Part shown: positions 25,781 to 41,000 of the stretch, one piece after another
Layout of the letters: each line of letters begins with the position of its first letter
Position numbering within the stretch: the stretch's first letter is position 1
Made by a program: the position numbers and the translations under genes
NCBI GenBank assembly: GCA_949318235.1
Contig: OX439127.1
Coordinates: 19,010,375-19,074,374, forward strand
DNA: 64,000 nt
Source of the DNA: Ecdyonurus torrentis
Taxonomy: Eukaryota; Arthropoda; Insecta; Ephemeroptera; Heptageniidae
Direction of reading: 5' to 3'
Notes under the pieces: generated by a model
The model's input: only the letters and a program-made list of their open reading frames with translations
The model's database searches: none
Told to the model about the DNA's origin: nothing

Positions 25781-27539
25781 GTATAACTAATTTTAAGTAA
25801 TATACAAAAGGTTTTACAGTTTTGAAGTATGTAATAAATTAATTGTGAATGTGCAACCTCATTACAAACTTTCGCGGCCCCTACTTTTTGAGCACTTTCT
25901 TGCTGATGTTTTCATTTTTGTCTCCGTCAAATAAGGTTTTTGTAAGAAAAAAATAAAAAAAATTAGCATTGTATTTATTCTTGTACAATCTAAAATGCTA
26001 AATTAATACTATTTGTAGATATCTTTTGAATTGTGATGTTTTTAATAACACTATAGAAGTCATCTATTTGATATTATTACATTTTTATGTCCCCTTAATT
26101 CCCTGTTAAAAATTTCCCTTAACTATGTTTTGGTTTCTGGAAAGTGAAACTATCAGCTGGTTAAGTGCATACTCTGTTGGAAAACTTGAAAGCCTTAGTA
26201 TCTAATGCTCCCCTTTCTCTTTTCTGCTAAGATTAGTACATATGATATGTCAAATACTTAAAGCTGAATTAATTAATTAAAAAAAATTATGACAAAGCAT
26301 ATTTTTGAGTGGACTACATATCAAATGAATGAGTACATAAATGCAGTTCATTAACAGAAGTTAATTTACCTTCAGTTGAATTATTTTTTTTTCTTTTACA
26401 AACTATACGCAAGTGCAAAAAAAAAAAAAAAAAAGAAGCACCAAGGAGTGTCATAATTAATTTATCCCTTTTTATTTTTCAGTTCGAGAAGCCTGGCAGG
26501 CGAGATGACTTCGACTACCCTCAAATGGTCAAGGAAGCTGTGACAAAAGCTCTGCAAGATGCAAGAGTGAATCATAGTGAAATTAAACAAGCTTGTGTTG
26601 GCTACGTATATGGTAATTATTTAATTTTCCATTTATTTAATGGAATTGTTTGCTTGCTGCTCAATTGGAAGTTATTAGTATTTGAGCTCAAATACCAATA
26701 AAGGTTCCATCAAATTATTTCCCACCATCCATGCCATGTTTTTTTTTACTGCTATAAATATTCGAGATGTAAAAAAAAAAAAAAAAAAAAAAAAGTTGGT
26801 TTTGGCCCTAATATCACGCTTGGTCCTGGTCCACATTTACACACAACCACACAAAGTGGTTAATGATACAAATTTCAAACTATTCACAAGCATCGGGGGG
26901 GGGGGGGGGGGGGGGGCTACTAGTTTTACTAAAATTCTAGGGAAATGAGCAGGTTCATTTAGCCCCTTTGCCTCGTTTGGTATCATAACTCCCTGAAACA
27001 GAACTGTGGTCACAAACTGAATGTTGCTGTTAATCTTGGGCTGCATCAGACTTTTCAAACAAAGATAATAGGGGGTCGGCACCATCACTGTTTCCTTTAG
27101 AGAGAGAAAAAGAAGGAAAACTTTTTTTTTCTTTTCCTTTTATAATAATAAAGTAATTGGTATTATTGCTTTAGAAAAAATAACCAACACTTTTTTTTTG
27201 TAAGTATTTGTAATTACAAATATTGTGTATGCATAATAAGAAATCATAGAAAATAGGGACATTAAAAGATAGTAAGGGAGGTGGTTCCATTAAAAATATA
27301 AAATAATTAACTTTTCTCCAACAATTTCTTTAAGTGTTCATTGTAGCTTCTTTTTACTTTTAAATCACTATAAAAGCTTTTAATTATGTAAAAAAATTAA
27401 ATTCTACAGTTACTACAATTAATTTGGTTGAATAGTTGAACAGATTTTCTGATAAAAGTAATAAGCGAACAGTTAATATTTGTCCTTAAAATAAATTTTT
27501 CTTCTCTCTTCCCCCCCCCCCCCCCCCCCCTCCTGTTTG

Positions 27540-27570
<31 letters not shown>

Positions 27571-29045
27571 CTCTGGGAAATATTAATGCTGTTTGTAAAC
27601 CCTGTTCTCTGCTCCTAAAATGACGATCAACTTTGGTTATTCAAATGGAATGCACATTTTTTGGTGTAAGAAAACAGGGTTTACGAACAACACTATTATT
27701 ATTATTAAAATTTTCAATTGCTCCTGCAAATTTTATAAGTAGGCTTTTTGCTCTGCAAGTTTATATATAGGCTTATATAAAAAAAAAAAGTTTGAAGTTA
27801 GGAGTAGAAAAAACTATAATTAAGGAAACTAGCAGTAGTTTGTTGTGCATTCCCCTCTCCCCCATAAAATTAGTATATTAACATGCAATGATAGTCAAGG
27901 AAAAAATCAGCTGTGCAATAATGGATTGATAAAAAGATGATATAATAATATATACATAGGTTACGGAAATGGGGGGGGGGGGGGGGATATTGAGCCGTTA
28001 GTTGACACGAAAGTCACGTATAAGAGAGAAAACATTCACTTATTCACTTAAACATTCACTTAAATGGTTCACTTATTAAATTCAAGAAGCATTTATATAT
28101 TGCAAAGAAATATGTACTTTAACGAGCTGATTGTTGCCTATGTGTAAATGTCTATAATAAGCTTGCTGAAGTATGTACCCCGTAGCAATATATAAGTGCT
28201 TCTCATGCTTAATTTGGACTAGGGTAGAATAGTTTTTCTCACCTGTCAATTAATGACTTAATTTCCCATTCTCCAATTTTTCGAATCTACGTGTAAGTAT
28301 ATCATCTTTTTATCCATCTATTTAATGTAGCTTATTACTATTATTTTATTACTTTTATTATTATTATTACCTATTGGTCTATTTTTGTTATTATCATTAC
28401 TGTTTTTATAATGTATTTAACATAATTTAAATGAACAACATCCTTCATTTTATTATTATATTTATGTTGATAAATGTTTTGCTACCCTTCGTCTCCTCCC
28501 ATTTTTATACAACAACATTAGCAACATCTGCTACTTTTAACACCAGCATAAAATATACATTGTTGAAATTTTATTCATAATATGGTGTAAGTACATTTTT
28601 GGCTTATCTTATCTGTATCAAATTAAATGTACCCACCAAATGTGTCAGGGACATGATGAAGTGGCAGATATTTCATTATGAAAAACACGTTGATAAGCAC
28701 TGATTAAGTGATTATTCTAAGGCCAAAGATGCATCTTTGACCTCCTATATCTATGTAGCACAAAGATGGAAATTAACATGATATCAGCATCAAGGATACA
28801 AAGCAATAAAAATAAGAATACAAATAAATAAGCTGGATTGTTCAGAGTGTTCTAAGTAAAAGAAACTGTTGACTAAAATAAAAAAAATAAAATAAATAAA
28901 ATCAAAAATCAAAAATTTAGAAAGAGAAATATTAATAATTATTAATGAATAAAATTTCTAAGCACATACACAAGTAAGAAACCAACAAAAGAATAAAATA
29001 AAATACACATTTTGATCTTTGGTCTAGCAAATATGATAATTATTT

Positions 29046-29079
<34 letters not shown>

Positions 29080-32000
29080 GCCAACGTGGAGCATCAATAC
29101 AATCAAAACCCATACTTGTCTTGAAATACTTTGTTTTAGAAAGTATGATTGATTTAAACAGTACTAACAATTAAAATATTATGATGATAATAAAGATTAT
29201 TGAGCAAAATAAATAAATAAAGAAAATTTAAAATTAAGAAAAAAAAAAAAAAAAACGAAGAATGACAAACAGCTTTGTGGCTACTTAAAATTATTCAAAG
29301 AAAGTATAATTGTGTTCCCTTATACCTAGATGCGTTAAGAGTGAAATTAGGCTACATTCTTGCCTTAAAATAATAATGGAAAAATGATTTGGGGGGGGGG
29401 GGGGGGGGAGGCGAAGGAAAAAAAAGGGGGGGTAGAAGAAGAAGATTAATGCATTCTACTTAACAACATAAAAACATTAAGGAAAGATATATGTATTAAA
29501 AAAAAAAAAAAAAAATTGAATGCCTGTGGAGGTTCCCATCCAGAGGAACTGATTTAGTAGGTAATTTTAAGAGGTATATGAAAAAAAAATCATTATTAAT
29601 CATCAATAGCCTTCCCAGTTATTTAATGCTCATTTTTTGTTATGTTCTAGGTGACTCTACTTGTGGGCAACGTGCTCTGTATGAAGTAGGCATGACTGGC
29701 ATCCCTGTTTACAATGTCAATAACAACTGTTCTACTGGTTCCACCGCTCTGCTCATGGCCAAGCAGTTCATTGAAGCTGGAACTGGAGACTGTATACTTG
29801 CTGTAGGATTTGAGAAAATGGAACGTGGCTCTCTGTCATCCAAGGTATGAGCTTTATTTATTCATTTGTTTGATTGTTTGGAATAAAATACATTGAAAAA
29901 AGTAACGTAAATGTTTAATATTAAGCTGGTCAACTTGCACGAGATAAGTAGTTTTATTTATTTTTAATTTTTTTTTTTCACACATTTGTTTAAAATAATG
30001 CGCATTATGCTTATTTTTAAATTCATGTCTGTGTGGTATTAATGTTTCATGAAAATGGCTACTTAATTTAAGCAAATATCATTGCAGTATATGGATCGTA
30101 CAAATCCCATGGACAAGCATGTGGAATGCATGGCAGAGATTGCCGGTATCAACAGCTCTCCCATCACAGCTCAGATGTTTGGTAACGCTGGCAAAGAACA
30201 CATGGAGAAGTATGGAACCAAGGCTGAGCACCTCGCCAAGATTGCCTACAAGAATCACAAACACTCCATCAACAATCCGTAAGATCTTCCTTTGTATTGC
30301 ATTGCAAGTTGTTGTTTGTTTGTTTTTTGGTGGGGTGGAGTTGGGGTGGAAGTCAAAGGTGCATTTGTCTGTAATGTGTTGTCTTACTTGTACAGAATAA
30401 GCACCAGATCTTGTCATCCTAACTTAGAAGATAGACAGTCCTGTTGTTGCTTGCTCAGAGTATCTATCATAGCAAAGGCTTAGCAGATGTGGAACTAGAT
30501 TTGGAGTCCACATTTAATCAAGGTCTTTCATTACCTAAGTAGTTGCAGTATTGTGGAGAACTTGAAGAAGCTTGATGTTATGCATGATCTCTTTGTCAAA
30601 TCTCAAAGAAGCTTTTTGGCTGTTTCTAAATTCAAGTTCTCCCACAAGTAATTACCAGGGAATTTTTATCATGGCGTGGCTACCAATCATAACAATTGTT
30701 TTGTTTTTTTTTTTTCCGACATCGAAATGTATTTAAAAAATGCTAAATTCATGTTGATTATGATAACGTCAATTCCTGATGGTTAAATAGACCCTGGTAA
30801 TTATTTGCAGCTTAAGAAAAATCATTCCTTCATTTTGTGAATGTTTCGTACATATATTTATTTATCCGAGTGATGTATGTGATATTTTTCTCTTATTCAA
30901 TTTTCCCTTGCATGTGGGGTGTAAATTGTATTTCACACTGTGACTTATTTTTATTTGAACATAAATGAATACCTAACCGTGATGATGTATTTTCCTTACT
31001 ATATCAGAAGTTAATATAAGACGTAGAAAATAATAATAGTAAATATCATTATATCAACCACAATCCCCCCCCCCCCCCCCCTCATTTTTATAACATAAGC
31101 GAATAACACGTGTAGTGAAAACTTGAAATGTTTGATATGGCATAAAATTATGTCAACATAAAAATAATTGATAGTGTGATGTAGCCGTTAGTAAGCAACC
31201 TGCTGCATTATATTTGAATGTGTTTGTTGTATGTTTGTTTTGTTGGATTTTCATTATGTGTGCTACTGTCAAATAATTTGATCGTGAGTCTTTGTCTGTG
31301 TTAAGCTGCATGTTTTTACCTATCAAAGCTTACAAAAGTGAGTTTCCCTTGAACATCAACTTTTTTATTTCAAAAAACCAACAAGAACTGTAGCATGACG
31401 GAACTTTACAATCAAAGGTTAACCTCAGTCCTGGAATGCCCCCAATTTAAAAAATAAATAAATAAATTTAAAAAAAAATGTAAAATATTTTTAAAATTAT
31501 TTTTGGATACATCTTACTTTTACAAAATAGAAGTTCAAGCATAATTTCTTCGTACTTCCCATACATTTCTCACAATTAATTTTTAACCATTTTTATTTTG
31601 CCGCGAAATTCAAAATCAATGTTATTCAAATGGGCAAACAAACACTTAATTTTCTCAAAGCAGAAATAATTGTGAAATGTAAGACAACAAGTAATCAGTA
31701 AAGCATAAAAATATCTATAACATTAGAAAGTTCCAAAAAAAGGTTGTCAAACCAAAAAATTTTTAAATTAAAAAAAATAATAATAATAAATGCTTATCAT
31801 ATGCAAATTTTAATCCTTATCTTGAAGCACAAATAAAATTTGAATATTCTGATAACTGGAGCTTGCAGATCATAATACTTTTTAATTCCCCTTAAGTTTT
31901 NNNNNNNNNNNNNNNNNNNNNNNNNNNNNNNNNNNNNNNNNNNNNNNNNNNNNNNNNNNNNNNNNNNNNNNNNNNNNNNNNNNNNNNNNNNNNNNNNNNN

Positions 32001-35000
32001 NNNNNNNNNNNNNNNNNNNNNNNNNNNNNNNNNNNNNNNNNNNNNNNNNNNNNNNNNNNNNNNNNNNNNNNNNNNNNNNNNNNNNNNNNNNNNNNNNNNN
32101 TTTTAAAAAGTTGTCAAACCAATTTGGAGATATTTTGCTTTTCCCAGGTCTGAGGTTAACCCTTGAGGGCAGAATGATAGCTAAATTCAATTCATTGCTT
32201 TGCTCACCTTTTTAATATGTTTTATTTTGAATTTAATGTTATGTTTATTTAATTACCATAGATTTCAAGTATTATTATTATTTTTTATATATATAAAAAG
32301 GGGAATAAAGGTGCCCAAACTCTTATACAAAAGAAAAAACGCGTAAAACTAAATTAAAAGATAAGTAATGTTGAGGGAAAATCGACTACTGAATGATAAA
32401 AGAACTTCGTCTTCTATTCATCTTTTTTTAAGTTTTTTTTTTTTTTTTTTTTTTTTTTTGAGGCTGATATATAGCGATTTTGCTCACATCCATAATACAT
32501 CAAAATGGCAGCGAATGTAAGCAAAATCACTTAAATTTGGCCTCAAAACAGTATTTCCTTTATTAGTCAGTCAGATTTGATAGTATAAAGATTTATATTC
32601 AATATTAAAGAAAAGGATAGAATAACCAGCAAGGGCCTTACCACAGTAGAAGTTCTATGGAGAGGTGGAAGTCTCGCATGGCATAGTGTTTTGTTATAAA
32701 AAAGTTCATTTTATAACTGAGAGCTTTCGTCATATATTAATGACATTATCAATCAAAGAGTACAAGACAAGACACTGCTTAGTAATGTGCTCAAGTAATT
32801 TTCTTCTATAATTTTCTTCTTTGATTGATAATGTCATTAATATATGACGAAAGCTCTCAGTTATAAAATGAACTTTTTTTATAACAAAACACTGTGCCAT
32901 GCGAGACTTCGACCTCTCCATAGAACTTCTACTGTGGTAAGGCCCTTGCTGGTTATTCTATCCTTTTCTTTAATATTGATCCTAACCACGATGTTTTTTT
33001 CCTTAAATTGATAAAGATTTATATTAACATTTAAAAAACTAAAAGATTGGATAGAAACACACATAGATTAGAAAAAATTGGGGAATGGGAAATAGTTTGA
33101 GCTTACACTTACAGTGATATGCCTTTCTACAGAGCAATATGAGCCACTTTAAATTTCTTTTAAATTTGTTTTTGGCCTGGGTTAGAATATTTTCTCTACC
33201 ACAGCATCCCTCTAAGTGTAAGTTCATACTATCTCCCATTCCCCAATTTTTCCCAATCTATCTAGGTATGTGCTTTTCTATCAAATCTTTTAATTATCAA
33301 TTATCACATAGTCAATTTTTCCTAATATTTATTTCAAAAACTATTCAATAATCTAATTATGGTATTAAAGTTTGTGGTGTTAAGAAAACAATCATTTTAA
33401 AAGTTTTATTTAGTTGCAATTCTTGTGGTTCCCAATTTATTATTTTATATTATTATTTTATATTTCTTTCCAAAGTTGATGCTCAAAACCAGCACTAAAA
33501 ATTACAAAAAAAAATAATAATAATAATAATAAATAAATTGATAAGCCAAATCCACCCCTCCCCACCCTCTATACAAACGTGAGTATAGCTAATAAATGAG
33601 CTCAAAATACACCTTTGCGATATTTAAACACCTCTTGCGTTTCATTTCGGACTGGGTTAAAATATGTTCTATGATGGAAGACATCCCTCTCAACTCCCCA
33701 TTCTCCAATGATTCAAATCTATGTGTTATTCTGACATCTTTTTCAGTTAAATTATTGTCATAATGTAGCAAGTAGCTTATTTGTGTTGGCTTATTTTTGT
33801 GTTGAGTTGAATTCTACAGTCAAGTTACAGAAGTAATTTGGAATCAGACAAAAATATTTTGTGTTAACCCTAGACGAGGCAACTGCATTTTTTCTGGACA
33901 CCTATTCCTTACATTTGTTACAAATAAGAAAAGAAACATCATTAAAGGATTTTGTTTAGAGAGAAAGACCTACTTCCTTGTAAAGCAAACTATATTAATG
34001 GTCGTTCCTACTACAAGCAAGAGCGACCCATAAGAAGAAATCTTTGAAAAGGTTCCTAGGAACCTTCATCCGTAACAACACATGTAATTTTGAGGTTTTT
34101 AACAGGTTTTTTATAACAATGGAAAAAAATCGTTGATCTTGCTTGTACAAGGAGCCGTAAATATAGTATGCTTTACTTCCTTGAAGCTAGTTATATTTCT
34201 TGAATTCTTCTGTTTGAAATAAAATACTTAAAACTTGCATTAAATTAACCCTCCAAGCATGGCTTTGTGATATAATTGACATTAAAAGTTAAAATTTGTC
34301 GCTGTTGATAAATACTTAAATACCATTAAGCCGTTGCCTAAAAGTTGATCCAAATGGAGAGTAATTCAGGGGTTGTCAACTCTTTATCAGCCCCACAAGT
34401 CGGAACACTTACAGCAACTATGGATACTAAACAAAACAAGGTGGTTGGAGGGGGGGGGGGGGAGGGGAGCCTTCTAAATTGCCTTCTGCAGGGACAATTT
34501 CTTGATATAATATAAATACTTAATTAATGCTATTTTTTAATATTAAAATACAGGGTGGAAATACCAGCAAGGGCCTTACCACACTACAAGTTCTAAGGGG
34601 AGGTCGAGGTCTCACGTGTCACAGAGTTTACTTGGTATAATGATAATGTTTGTGTGACCAGGAACTTTTGTCATCATAATGACATTTTTAATTAAAGAAG
34701 AAAATTACTTGAGCACATCACAGAGTATCGTGTAGTATTGAACAAATGTCATTACGATGACAAAAGCTCTGGGTTATATCAAAATGATAACAAAACTGTG
34801 CCCCATGAGACTTCAACCTCTCTATAGAACTTCAACTGTGATAAGGCCCTTGCTGGTATTTCTACTCTTGAATATTCATCTTAACTGATGGTTTTATCCC
34901 TAAATTGAATTATGCAATCTTTGGTGTTTTCAAAGCTAACCTTAAAAATTAAAAAAAAAAATTCTTTTCTAAAATAATTCAATCCCAATCAGTTGTTTAT

Positions 35001-38000
35001 TTGACTTTTCTAGTCCGCAGGATAACCAAACCCCGAGAGGGTAACAATATAGAGAACACTCCCTTCTACTATGAGAGTAAAAAATGAGTACCCCTTGCTC
35101 TACCTGTTAAGCTCACCTAAAAAGGCATACAGATTTTTACTCGCACAATAAAGGAAATCTACTACGTCAGAAGTTTCCTCTTTACCCTCGCAGGGCTCGC
35201 TTATCCCACGGGCTAGAAAAATCAAATAAATGACAAATTTCTATTGAATTATTTTAGAGAAGAACAAAAATTACTTATTTTTAGGGTTAAATATTGCTCT
35301 AAGTGATTTGCAACAGCTTTCTCAAGTATTTATACTTTTTTCTTTCTTTCCTTTTCCATTTCGTTCTGCTCTTTTTTTTTTTTTTTTTTTTTTTTCTCTC
35401 TTTTTCTTTTCTTTTCTTTATATTGACACGCAAAACACTCTTAAAATCATACTGTACAATACCATTTAAGAAACCCTGGACAAATTAAAAAGCGGAGCTC
35501 CCAAAATCATAATACTATTTCAGTTATTATTATAGGCCTATATTTTACCCTAAAGATTTAAAATGAACATGTGTATTATTGTGTATCCTTATTTTGAAAT
35601 GGATAATTTGCAATCATATAAATGGAAGTATCAGGCACAGGCTCATAACATATTCTTAATATTAGTATTATGGAATAGTTATTACTTTATTTATGCTGCA
35701 TTGAATAATTTTTATATTGTAGAGCACAAATGTTGCTATTTTGTAATAACGTAAGTAATTATGCTGAACATATATAAACTATTATGTTGTGCAGCATAAT
35801 CACTGTACACAATATAGCATAAATTATGTTTTTATGCATAAAATGCTGCTGGATTGAGCTACCATAATTATGACTTATTTATTTTTGTCCGTGCTGCAAT
35901 ACAAGAATTATAATAAAGTAGCAAACTAGTCACGACGTTTTGGTTAGTGACAGGGTGTGTGCATCTTAGCTTTAGTATGAGCCTGGTGCACGCAATAGCC
36001 CCCCACATAATTGGATGTGGTGGAGTTATAAAAACAAGTAATACTATTAATAAAGCACCACAGCTTCAATGCGATAAATCTACACGTAACATTTAGTAAC
36101 ACGATTTGATGACATTTCTAACATCATTTGGGGTATTACTCAAATATTTTGTGTGCTTCAGTGTTTTTCAGTCATTTGTTTACATATTTCCTCTTTCAAT
36201 TAAATAAATTTTGCTTTCTGAACTTCCTTTGCAATTTTAATGAGCTCCTCCACATCAGGCTAAACTTACAATTTTTGTAGCTTGCAAAAGCTGACTATAA
36301 TAATAATGAAGGCGAGGCTATGGCATTGCTTGAGTCGAGTGGTATTCGATCTTGGAAGTGAAGTAAGGTTATGCCTGTATGTAAATGGGGGAATGCCTCC
36401 CTCCATTAGGGAGGGGCAAGTCTACCCTACTGTGCCTCTAGATCATCTTGAGGTTACCTCCGCACCACTCTGCTACAGTAGCGTGGGCTCAAACGCACAC
36501 TTGATGGATGTGGCGTTGCAAGTGTCTCGTGGGTGATGGATCACTGACATGACGATCTTGCCCACGTGCTTGCTTCATCTATATATTTGCCCAATGGAAT
36601 TATTTGGTTTAGAAATGCATTGCTCCACGGTCAGGAGGACTCATCCTTCCTACCTGTCACATGTACAGGTCAGGTTACGACACCCTGCCTGGCTTGTTCT
36701 ACTGTTGGATGTGGAGATTGTCACACAGAAAATAGTGTAGCTGGAGTCAAACAATGGTTGACTAGAGCCATTATATTATTAAGGCATGCGATTAAGGCAT
36801 GCGAGAGTAAAATAGAAAAAGAAAATGGGAAGGTGGGGGAGGGGGATGACCAAAATTATTATTTGTATTCCACTGATGGCCAATTTAAGTTTTTTACTTA
36901 CCTTAGTCAATGTCTTCCAGAACCAGACCAACAAAAAATGTCCATCAATTTTTTCTTGGAGGGGGGGGGGGGGGGGCAAACCTATAAAAGTCAAAGTAGA
37001 TGTTTGTTGCTGTTTATCGCTTCATACGTTCTTTGACCTGTTTATCTCTCACTGACCAATGCACTCAATCTTCATTTCTGTAGTTGATTGGTTAGGTGAC
37101 GCATGCTAACAAAATATACGTATTTGTCGTATTTTATTATAAACTTGCATTATATCACATCAAAATTGCAAAACTTAACAAATACACAACTGCAGAAGCA
37201 AAATAGGAAATCAGTTCATAGAAAGCTTTTCCAAACCTTGAATAGTTCTAAGTGATGCTGAATAATATTAAGGATAGTTTGTGCTTAGCAGTCGGGCTGC
37301 TATGTCCTTCGACCATGTCATTGGCATTTTAGGAAATGTTAAATAATTTGTTCCTTTTTGTACCATTCACAAAATAAGGTGATTTGTTTGTATTGAAGAA
37401 TGGTGTACATTATTGCATGGTATTTGATTAAAATTAGAAATAATTTCATTTTATGGGCTGAATTGTAAACAGTGTACCAGTAAAAAGTTAGTTAAGTTTC
37501 TCACTCATAGGTTTGATCCTGTAACCATCTATTCTCTTCTTTTATATTTTTTATTTAATATTAAGTATTGTTCTTTCCTACTGTGTAACAAAAATTGTAG
37601 ACTTCCAATGGCAATACTATCCATTGTCCTGTGTATTGCAATTATGTAGTGCTTTGTGCATACCTGCATCAGTAAATGTACTGGAGCATGGCACCTTCTT
37701 CTTGTGTTTGTGTGTGTGGGTCTGTCTGTCTGTCTGTGGCATATAGATAGATATACATGAAGGAATGATTTGAGGTTATGAAATTCATTGTAAAAGTTAT
37801 GTTTGTCGAGAGCTCCATAATCATGGTCTTTAAATACTCATAGCTCATAACAATAAAAAGAGAAGAAGAAAAATATAGCTTTGCGACTAATATTGTATTT
37901 GTGAAAATAATTGTGCATTTCTTACTTTAATACACTAAAATTAATAGATTACCTATCAATGTTGTAGCAGAAAATATGTGTATCTTGTCTTTTGTCACAT

Positions 38001-41000
38001 GAAGTGAAATGTGTAACTTGTTTCATTGTGTTTCTTGAAGATGGCGCTCCGAGTTAGACATTTTGCATGCCATCATACAAAAAACGAGATACACATATTT
38101 TCCACTACGTACACCATCAATATATTATTATTCATGTTTTTAATATGCAATTGAAGAAATGCAAGCATTAATGATTGATAAAATTAATTATAAAAAAAAC
38201 AGTGAATGTTGGTAGAAGTTAAGCGACTTATAATTAATGTTGCACTTAAGCTGTTCTGTTATTTAACTGGTTAAGTATTTATTTTTTGCATTATCAATTG
38301 ACAAGCAATCAAATTAAAGCCTAAGAAAAGTTAAGGGCAATTGCTGTTGGATATGACAATATTGACACGGATTTGCTTTACCATAGTGAGAATGTCCTAT
38401 AATTGTTGGGGGGGGGGGGGGGGGGGGATTGTACAGAGATAATAAACACATGTGCAGCTTTTAGCACAATACTTAATAGTAAGATTTGCATCAACTATTG
38501 GACATACTTCACTATAATAAGGCCTTTACTGGTGTACATACTCTATTCTTTCCTTTTAATGTCATCAAAATAAAGCCTATGGCAGTTTTAAAGAGACAAT
38601 GACTTAGCAAAAAGAAAAAAGAAAATAAATATTTAATCCTACATCTGCGGAGCAATATTGTTGTCTTTAAGGAATCAAGACCGTCACCATCAATACAATA
38701 AAATTTACTAATTTATTATTCAATAAAGAAACTATAGTAATTATTAAGGAAGTTAACAAATATTACCTATAATTCCTAGGGTTTGCATCTATGCAACTTA
38801 AATTGCAAACGATAATAATCAGATTAGTAAAAATATTAATATTTAATTGTAAACTTCAATGCTTTTATTATTATTATTATTTTATGAGCTATGAATTTTT
38901 AAAGAAAAAGGAAAGTGGTGGTACTGTTTAAATGTTATGTTAAAAGAAGTATGTTGTGAGAGACTTATTTGAATGACGTTTGCATTGGTGCTGCTTGCAG
39001 ATACTCCCAGTTCCGTGACGAGTACACACTGGAGCAGATTCTCAACTCTCCCCAAGTGTTTGGTCCTCTGACAAAGCTCCAGTGCTGCCCAACATCTGAC
39101 GGAGCTGCAGCAGCCATACTTGCCAACGAGGACTTTGTGCACCGCCATGGCTTGGAGGCTCAAGCAGTCGAGATATTAGGCATAGAGATGGCCACTGACT
39201 TGCCTTCTACTTTTGCAGAAAATAGCTGCATTAAAATTGTAAGTCAAGATGCAATTATGACATACTATACTTGATCTATAGTTAAATTAAATGAGACAAA
39301 AACCATCACAGTTGAAAGAACGTGTCAAATTGAAAAATATTTATACCTGCAATTTCTCTCATTTCTAGACTATTGATTGGGAAAGGGGCTTAAATTTCTA
39401 GCATGGAATGTGTTTGGTAATATTTTTTGTAAAATATTATTAAAAAGACGTCAAAGAGATGGGTTACTGCGTCAGTAAATTAGATCTTGTTCACCTTGTT
39501 TATCTCACGTTCTAACTCACTCACCAAAGACTGTGCATATGTACCAACCTATCCGTTCTGAATATTATAAGTGAATTAAATTAATTTGGAATAAACAACC
39601 ACAGCGCATCGGGCAATTGTTTTTGGTTGTTTTTATTTATGTACATCTCATAATGATTAACTCATTTGTTCCAGTAAAAATTATATTTAATTATTAAAAT
39701 AAATATAGGAATATAATACTAGTATAAAGAATATAGTATAATTTTTGTTTATCTCAAAACTACAGTTTTAATAAGTGCAATTTCTCTCATTCCTAGAGAA
39801 TGCTTGCTTTTATAAGAATAGAATTGAACTCTTTATTACAAATCCATTAAGATGTTTAAAATAATTTTTAATTTACCATCCATCACCAAACTTAGTAAGA
39901 AACAAAACAAAAAATCCCAATAGAAATTTAAATTTGTAGCTCACCATAGTATACTCCAAAAGTCTTTGTTTCATGCCAAATACATAAAGTTTGACCAAGA
40001 ATATCATGCCCATGCATCTGTATTTTAATAAATATATATAAGGGGTTTAGTAGGGAAAGGACTTTAGTTTAAAAGTTCCTAGTAAGTGGATGATCAGCAA
40101 AGTAGCCACTAGTCTCAAAAATCTTGTCTGCAATTTTCTTGTAACTTGCATCACTTGTTAGAAGTGGTCCCATCTCCACTTCCTTTACATTTATTTTCAC
40201 TCTTTGCATTGCATCGTGGCAGAACATCATGACAAGTGTAAGCTGCAACATAAAAAGTGCATAGATTAAATATCAAAATAATGTGTGTTATACACATACA
40301 TAAAAGGAAAATCCATCGCGTTTGATATTTTAATGTTAAGAAATCAATTCATATAAAAGACAATATTGTCTTTTATAATATTATTTATAAAATAATTGTA
40401 CTATTTATAAAACTATTTAGTATGTAGAATAATTGAAGGACATTTAAATTTGAAAAATAATTCGCTCAAAAGTTCTCAAAGTTGTAATTTTTTTTTACTG
40501 GGAATCGGGATCAAATTTCTATCATAGAATGTGCTAGATGATATTTTAAAAATAAGGACGTAGCATCTCAAGATCTTGCTCATCAAAGGCTGAGTATGCT
40601 GCTGGCATACTCATCAGCCATCAGTAGAGCATGCACACAAAAACGTCCACCTAGGACACATATGTCATGTGCTGGTAATGATTGGCATGAGGCAGGTATA
40701 GTCGAGCAAGCTGTATGCCCTCCCCACCCCCCCCCCCCCCCCCCACCTGCCAGAGTTCCATATCTGTGGCAAATATAAGAGAAAATATGCCTGCTCGATT
40801 TCTTTGTGTGATTCATGCTAGGTGCTGAAAACTACTGCATCGAGGCTAGAAATAATAAAATGAGGGATACTTGACACTTTTACGTTTAACAACAGTAATA
40901 GTTCTTGACAATAACGTTCATTGATTTTTTTGTAGTGAAATAAAATGATGATCACAGATGATAAATGATGTTACATTTCCTTGATTTGTCTTTGTATTTG

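Noticed and set aside
36282..37055. Frames in a less AT-rich part of SCPx intron 4
   Set aside because: Several frames overlap in different phases, end in a poly-G run and have no recognisable domain; more likely an old repeat fragment. I could not identify it.
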